16,011 nt of DNA from an uncultured Steroidobacter sp. GTDB lineage: Bacteria; Pseudomonadota; Gammaproteobacteria; Steroidobacterales; Steroidobacteraceae. The stretch is taken from NCBI GenBank assembly GCA_946478975.1, contig CAMLEO010000155.1:1-16011 (forward strand), read 5' to 3'. Each line of letters starts with the position of its first letter. Positions within the stretch are counted from its first letter, which is position 1. Under the pieces are notes generated by a model. It worked only from the letters and a program-made list of their open reading frames with translations. It made no database searches and was not told the DNA's origin. The position numbers were made by a program, and so were the translations under genes. Shown piece by piece: positions 12,451 to 16,011 of this stretch.

Positions 12451-12880
12451 GCGTGCTCCTATCTTATCTGGTCGAACGCGGCCGTCTCGGTCACCGGCGT
12501 TGTCGCAAAAGCATGACCCCGTTCGTCTTCATTTCAGATTTCAATGCGCGGCTCGCGCGTGGCTTGGCCCCAGCCGCAATTACGCAAGCAGTCGGACTGT
12601 GTAACTCACTGTCGGCGGCTGCGAACTGGTACTTTACGAAGTGCCGTTTCGCACGGCGGATGGTTAGAGAAAAATTTATACAGCAGGGCTGCAGATCGTC
12701 CGGACCATGACCATGACGCCTGCATGTGTTCAGATTTCTAAACAAAGCGCCGTCGACGGAGGGTGCTGGAGCGCCGTGGGCAGGGGCATCAAATCCCCGA
12801 ACCCGCATAGCGGAAAGTTATTACAAGCTGTACCGGCTGGACGGTATAGTTGCGCCCCCACATTTTCCCTATCGAATGCC
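12451..12880. other. Divergent intergenic region between the kinase and the TetR-RND cluster
   Basis: About 430 bp without a supportable gene. It contains a small dyad, GCCGT/ACGGC (12643-12647 and 12653-12657), an AT-rich patch near 12667-12682, and the TetR promoter and operator candidate at 12821-12850. An open frame from ATG 12513 (about 65 codons) and a minus-strand frame at 12491-12808 show no ribosome site or recognisable domain. The leftward kinase promoter must also lie here, but I could not place it. Confidence 0.5.
12821..12850 (+). promoter_or_regulatory. Promoter of the TetR gene with an embedded candidate operator
   Basis: TTACAA (12821-12826) and TATAGT (12845-12850) lie 18 bp apart, a good sigma-70-type pair. 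The start would fall near 12857, about 24 nt before ATG 12881. The dyad TACCG-6-CGGTA (12831-12846) occupies the spacer and touches the -10 box, the usual place for a TetR-family autorepressor to bind. No known motif was matched. Confidence 0.5.
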
Positions 12881-13462
12881 ATGGCCGAGATTGCGTCTGC
12901 CGTCAGTCCTGCGCGAGAGCGGATTCTCGAAGCCGCTGAACGCGTCGTGGGCGACGTCGGCGCCGCGCGCATGACGCTGGAAGGCGTCGCGCAAGCGGCC
13001 GGGGTGAGCAAGGGTGGACTGCTGTACCACTTTCCGACCAAGGAAGCTCTGCTGGGCGCGCTGGCCAAGCGTTACGTCGAAGGCATGGTCGATTGTGTCG
13101 AGCAGGCCAAGAACGGCATGGGCGAGAAGAGCACCGGCGACCTGCGCGCTTGCATCGTCGGTGTCCTGGATCCGCAGCAACGCGCGAAAGTGCGTGGCAT
13201 GGGAGCAGCGTTGTTCGCAGCCGCGGCGAACGACCTCACGCTGCTGGAAGTGATCCGTGAGCGCATCGCTCATTTCATGCGGCAGCTGGAGGACAGCAAT
13301 GTGGACTTCGCACGCGCTGCCATCGTCACGCTGGCGATTGATGGATTGATCATGCGCGAGTCGCTGCGAATCTCGTCGTTCACGGACGAGCAGCGCGAGC
13401 GCGTCGTGCAGCAGTTGTTACAGATCGCCGACGAGGCTTATTGCACCGAGCCTGCTGCGTAA
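12881..13462 (+). CDS. TetR/AcrR-family transcriptional regulator
   Basis: A 193-residue repressor-type protein. The N-terminal DNA-binding domain (about 11-62) has RERILEAAERVVGDVGAARMTLEGVAQAAGVSKGGLLYHFPTKEALLGAL, the classic TetR helix-turn-helix with the YHFPTKE ending. The C-terminal ligand and dimer domain runs from about 65 to 190. ATG 12881 was chosen because the domain begins directly after it and a good promoter lies 30-60 bp upstream; the frame is open to 12707 but the extra part is not protein-like. The gene precedes an RND adaptor gene by 104 bp on the same strand, so it probably represses itself and the pump, relieved by a pump substrate. That regulatory role is inferred from context. 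Confidence 0.93.
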   Translation: MAEIASAVSPARERILEAAERVVGDVGAARMTLEGVAQAAGVSKGGLLYHFPTKEALLGALAKRYVEGMVDCVEQAKNGMGEKSTGDLRACIVGVLDPQQRAKVRGMGAALFAAAANDLTLLEVIRERIAHFMRQLEDSNVDFARAAIVTLAIDGLIMRESLRISSFTDEQRERVVQQLLQIADEAYCTEPAA

Positions 13463-13517
13463 GAGCAGTCGTTTCAGGAAGCCGGACTCCCGTCCAAGCC
13501 ACCTAAGTTTCGTAAGC

Positions 13518-13532
13518 AGCGAATCGTTCGCT
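13518..13532 (+). promoter_or_regulatory. Small hairpin between the TetR and adaptor genes
   Basis: AGCGAA (13518-13523) and TTCGCT (13527-13532) form a 6-bp stem with a 3-nt loop. A T5 run begins 8 nt later (13541-13545), too far for a classic terminator. It might be a weak attenuator or a protein-binding dyad in front of the pump genes. Confidence 0.25.
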
Positions 13533-13566
13533 ACGGACAGTTTTTGAGTTTGTTCAGGTAAAGAAT

Positions 13567-14772
13567 ATGAACGCCAACTTGCAGGGTATTCGCCAGTCGT
13601 TCGTGAAATCTTGGGTTGCCATCGCTGTCAGCGCCGTGTTGCTGACCGCGTGCGGCAAGAAGGAGCAGCAGTTTGCTCCGCCACCCCCGGAAGTCGCGGT
13701 GCAGACGGTGGCACAGAGTCCGGTGCCGCTGGATCTCACATACACCGCGCGCACCATGGGCTCGCGTGAAGTCGAGGTCCGGGCTCGCGTCGGCGGCATT
13801 TTGATCAAACGCCGTTATCAGGAAGGCGGCTCGGTCAAACAGGGCCAGCCGATGTTTCTGATCGATCCGGAGCCGGTGCGTGCACGCCTCGCTTCGGCCA
13901 AGGCCGAAGTGGCGGTCGCCAAGGCGCGCTTCGAAGAATCGCGTCGGCAACGCGATCGCGTGCTGCCGCTGTTCGAGCAGAACGCGGTCAGCCAGAGCCG
14001 TCGCGATGAAGTGGTGTCCGGTTTCGAAGTGGCACAAGCGAATCTCGCAGCGGCTGAGTCCAGCCTGCGCATGGCGCAGCTCGATCTGGAATACACCGAT
14101 GTGCGCGCGCCGATCTCGGGCCTGACCAGTCGCGAAGTGCTGTCCGAAGGCAGCCTGGTCGGCACCGAACAAAGCACCAGCCTGCTGACCAAGATCGTGC
14201 AGGTGGATCCTTTGTATGTGGAGTTCTCGGTGCCCGAGTCGGAAGCGGCGTTGATTCGCGCCAGCCTCGCGCCGGCCAATCATCAGTCGCCGCCGCACGT
14301 GAAGCTGCTGCTGGAGAGCGGCCAGGACTATCCGGTCGCCGCCAAGGTGGACTTCATCGACAACGCCGTCGATATCAACTCCGGCACCGTGCGCGTGCGC
14401 GCCGTGCTGAGCAATCCGGAAGCGCAGCTGATTCCGGGTCAATTCATTCGCGCCAAGGTCGAAGGTGTGATGTTGAGCAGCGTGGTCGCCGTCCCGCGCA
14501 AGGCCGTGATGTCGAGCCCGCAAGGTCCGTTCATCTGGGTCGTGAACGGCGAGCAGAAGGTCGAGTTCCGGCCGGTGCAGCTCGGCCGCAGCATGGGCAA
14601 CAACATCATCGTCGCCGGCGGGCTCGCGCCCGGCGATCGCTACATCGTCGAAGGTGTGCTCAAGGTGCAGCCCGGCATTCAGGTGAGCGCCGTTGCTCCG
14701 GACTCAGCGCCGCAGCAGGCCGAGCAGCAGCAGGCGGCGCCGGCTAAAACGGCGCAGAAGGAGCCGGCATGA
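13567..14772 (+). CDS. RND efflux periplasmic adaptor lipoprotein (AcrA/MexA-like)
   Basis: A 401-residue membrane-fusion protein of the RND class. The signal sequence ends in a lipobox, LLTAC, with Cys29 as the lipidated residue. The body shows the family order: a lipoyl half-motif VEVRARVGGILIKRRYQEGGSVKQGQPMFLID (about 61-92), an alpha-hairpin (about 97-165), the second half-motif YTDVRAPISGLTSREVLSEGSLV, a beta-barrel (LYVEFSVPESE onward), and a membrane-proximal domain (SSVVAVPRKAVMSSPQGPFIWVV). The Gln/Ala-rich tail (PQQAEQQQAAPAKTAQKEPA) is low complexity. Its TGA overlaps the ATG of the pump gene (ATGA at 14769-14772), so the two are translationally coupled. It connects the RND pump to an outer-membrane channel, not seen here. 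Confidence 0.96.
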   Translation: MNANLQGIRQSFVKSWVAIAVSAVLLTACGKKEQQFAPPPPEVAVQTVAQSPVPLDLTYTARTMGSREVEVRARVGGILIKRRYQEGGSVKQGQPMFLIDPEPVRARLASAKAEVAVAKARFEESRRQRDRVLPLFEQNAVSQSRRDEVVSGFEVAQANLAAAESSLRMAQLDLEYTDVRAPISGLTSREVLSEGSLVGTEQSTSLLTKIVQVDPLYVEFSVPESEAALIRASLAPANHQSPPHVKLLLESGQDYPVAAKVDFIDNAVDINSGTVRVRAVLSNPEAQLIPGQFIRAKVEGVMLSSVVAVPRKAVMSSPQGPFIWVVNGEQKVEFRPVQLGRSMGNNIIVAGGLAPGDRYIVEGVLKVQPGIQVSAVAPDSAPQQAEQQQAAPAKTAQKEPA

Positions 14773-16011
14773 TCTCGAAATTCTTCATCACGCGGCCGAT
14801 CTTCGCCTGCGTCATCTCGGCGTTCATCGTGATCGCCGGTCTCGGCGGCATGCTGGCGCTGCCGATCTCGGCGTATCCAAACATCATTCCGCCGTCCGTC
14901 ACGGTGGCCGCGGTCTATCCGGGCGCGACTGCCGAAACGATCGCGTCGACCGTCGCCGCGCCGTTGGAAAAAGAAATCAACGGCGTCGAGGGCATGCTGT
15001 ACATGAACTCGGTGAACTCCGGCAACGGCACGCTGATGATCACCGTTACGTTCAACATCGGCGTCGATCCGGACCTCGCGACCGTCAACGTCAACAACCG
15101 CATTCAAGCGGCGATTCCGCGCCTGCCTGAAGAAGTGCGGCGCCAGGGCGTCGTGGTGCGTAAAGCATCGACGACGTTCCTGCAGATCGTGTCGGTGCAC
15201 TCGCCGGACAACAGCGTCGACCTGCTCTCGTTGAGCAGCTATGTGACGTTGAACATTCTCGACGAGCTGCGCCGTATTCCCGGCATCGGCGACGTGCAGA
15301 TGTGGGGTCAGGATTATGCGATCCGCATTTGGATGCAGCCGGACAAGCTGGCGCAGCTCGGCCTCACGCCTTCGGACGTGGCAGCCGCCGTTCGCCAGCA
15401 GAACTCACAATTCGCGGCGGGCCAGGTCGGTGTCGAGCCGATCGATCAGCACGTCGACTTCACCTATGCGGTGACGGCGCAGGGTCGTCTGCAGGAACCG
15501 GAAGAGTTCGAGCAGATCGTCGTGCACACCACCGAGTCCGGCAACATCGTGCGCCTGAAAGATGTGGCGCGCGTCGAGCTCGGAGCGCAGAACTATAACT
15601 TCGGATCCACGATCAACGGTCAGCGCGCGGTGATGATGGCGCTGGTGCTGCAGCCGGGCGCCAACGCGCTCGAGACCGGCAGCGCGGTGACCAAGCGCCT
15701 GGCGGAGCTGTCGAAAGAGTTCCCCAAGGGCATGGCCTACTCCATTCCTTACGACACCATCCAGTACGTGAAGGTGTCGATCAAGGAAGTGGTGAAGACG
15801 CTGATCGAAGCGATGATCCTGGTGTTCTGCGTGGTGCTGCTGTTCCTGCAGAACTGGCGTGCGACCGTCATTCCGATGCTCGCGGTGCCGGTGTCGCTGA
15901 TCGGCACGTTCGCGGCCATGCACTTGTTCGGCTTCTCGATAAACATGCTGACCTTGTTCGGCATGGTGCTCGCCATCGGCATCGTGGTCGACGACGCGAT
16001 CGTGGTGCTGG
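14769..16011 (+). CDS. RND multidrug efflux pump (AcrB/MexB-like), N-terminal part
   Basis: Begins at ATG 14769 in a 4-bp overlap with the adaptor stop and is open to the right edge; 414 residues are visible of the roughly 1,030-1,050 usual for the family. It starts MISKFFITRPIFACVISAFIVIAGLGGMLALPI (first transmembrane helix), then YPNIIPPSVTVAAVYPGATAETIASTVAAPLEKEINGVEGMLYMNS, the porter domain opening of hydrophobe/amphiphile exporters (HAE1). Helices follow at about 340-360 and 365-385. The last visible segment, GMVLAIGIVVDDAIVVL, carries the proton-relay aspartates D408 and D409 (AcrB D407 and D408). The proton-driven trimer sits in the inner membrane with the upstream adaptor as partner. 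Substrate range cannot be told from this part. Confidence 0.97.
   Translation, partial: MISKFFITRPIFACVISAFIVIAGLGGMLALPISAYPNIIPPSVTVAAVYPGATAETIASTVAAPLEKEINGVEGMLYMNSVNSGNGTLMITVTFNIGVDPDLATVNVNNRIQAAIPRLPEEVRRQGVVVRKASTTFLQIVSVHSPDNSVDLLSLSSYVTLNILDELRRIPGIGDVQMWGQDYAIRIWMQPDKLAQLGLTPSDVAAAVRQQNSQFAAGQVGVEPIDQHVDFTYAVTAQGRLQEPEEFEQIVVHTTESGNIVRLKDVARVELGAQNYNFGSTINGQRAVMMALVLQPGANALETGSAVTKRLAELSKEFPKGMAYSIPYDTIQYVKVSIKEVVKTLIEAMILVFCVVLLFLQNWRATVIPMLAVPVSLIGTFAAMHLFGFSINMLTLFGMVLAIGIVVDDAIVVL

Noticed and set aside
12491..12808. Minus-strand 105-codon frame and a plus-strand frame from ATG 12513 between the kinase and TetR genes
   Set aside because: No ribosome site, no recognisable domain, and overlap with the TetR promoter region; more likely non-coding.
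12707..12880. 58-residue N-terminal extension of the TetR protein
   Set aside because: It would span the promoter and operator candidate, and TetR domains normally start within about 10-20 residues of the N-terminus, as they do from ATG 12881.
13531..14523. 330-codon open frame on the minus strand
   Set aside because: Antisense to the RND adaptor, whose domain order and lipobox are clear. The antisense product is His/Arg-rich without motifs.

Overview
The window is GC-rich bacterial DNA with dense, short-gapped genes on both strands. MSHA-type pilus genes, a PEP-CTERM (exosortase-sorted) protein, a lipoprotein RND adaptor and two tripartite-type efflux systems together point to a Gram-negative proteobacterium. 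I lean towards an environmental gammaproteobacterium, perhaps near Steroidobacterales, but this rests on gene content and style alone.

Layout. (1) 1-1126, minus: end of an MSHA/type IV pilus biogenesis cluster, with an MshI/PilM-like protein followed 2 bp later by a PilN/MshI2-like protein that runs off the left edge. (2) 1585-2772, plus: a small secreted protein of unknown function and an alpha/beta hydrolase, 9 bp apart. (3) 2773-4412: a sparse accessory islet with a leftward-pointing terminator-like hairpin and two small plus-strand genes that look like DUF4288 and DUF4279 proteins. (4) 4413-5511: a GNAT acetyltransferase gene wrecked by an internal deletion, meeting a PEP-CTERM secreted protein gene tail to tail. 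(5) 5625-11064, minus: an ABC efflux operon (HlyD/MacA-like adaptor, ATPase, two FtsX/MacB-type permeases) with an Fpg-family DNA glycosylase gene 24 bp downstream. (6) 11326-12450, minus: a compact histidine kinase whose N-terminus is an ethylene-receptor-type copper-binding transmembrane domain. (7) 12881-16011, plus: a TetR regulator, an RND adaptor lipoprotein and an AcrB-type RND pump that runs off the right edge.

How the parts fit. The kinase and the TetR-RND cluster diverge from a 430-bp intergenic region. The ABC operon follows the kinase on the same strand after 261 bp of hairpin-rich DNA, so a putative ethylene or copper sensor sits between two export systems. Three copies of a two-hairpin palindromic repeat (REP/BIME-like) occur only around the ABC operon: one upstream of it and one in each of its two internal gaps. 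Neither efflux system has an outer-membrane channel gene in view, and no response regulator for the kinase is visible.

The most interesting items are the ethylene-receptor-like kinase, the repeat family placed inside the efflux operon, the DUF4288/DUF4279 pair beside an orphan terminator, and the glycosylase start codon sitting in the loop of a perfect hairpin.
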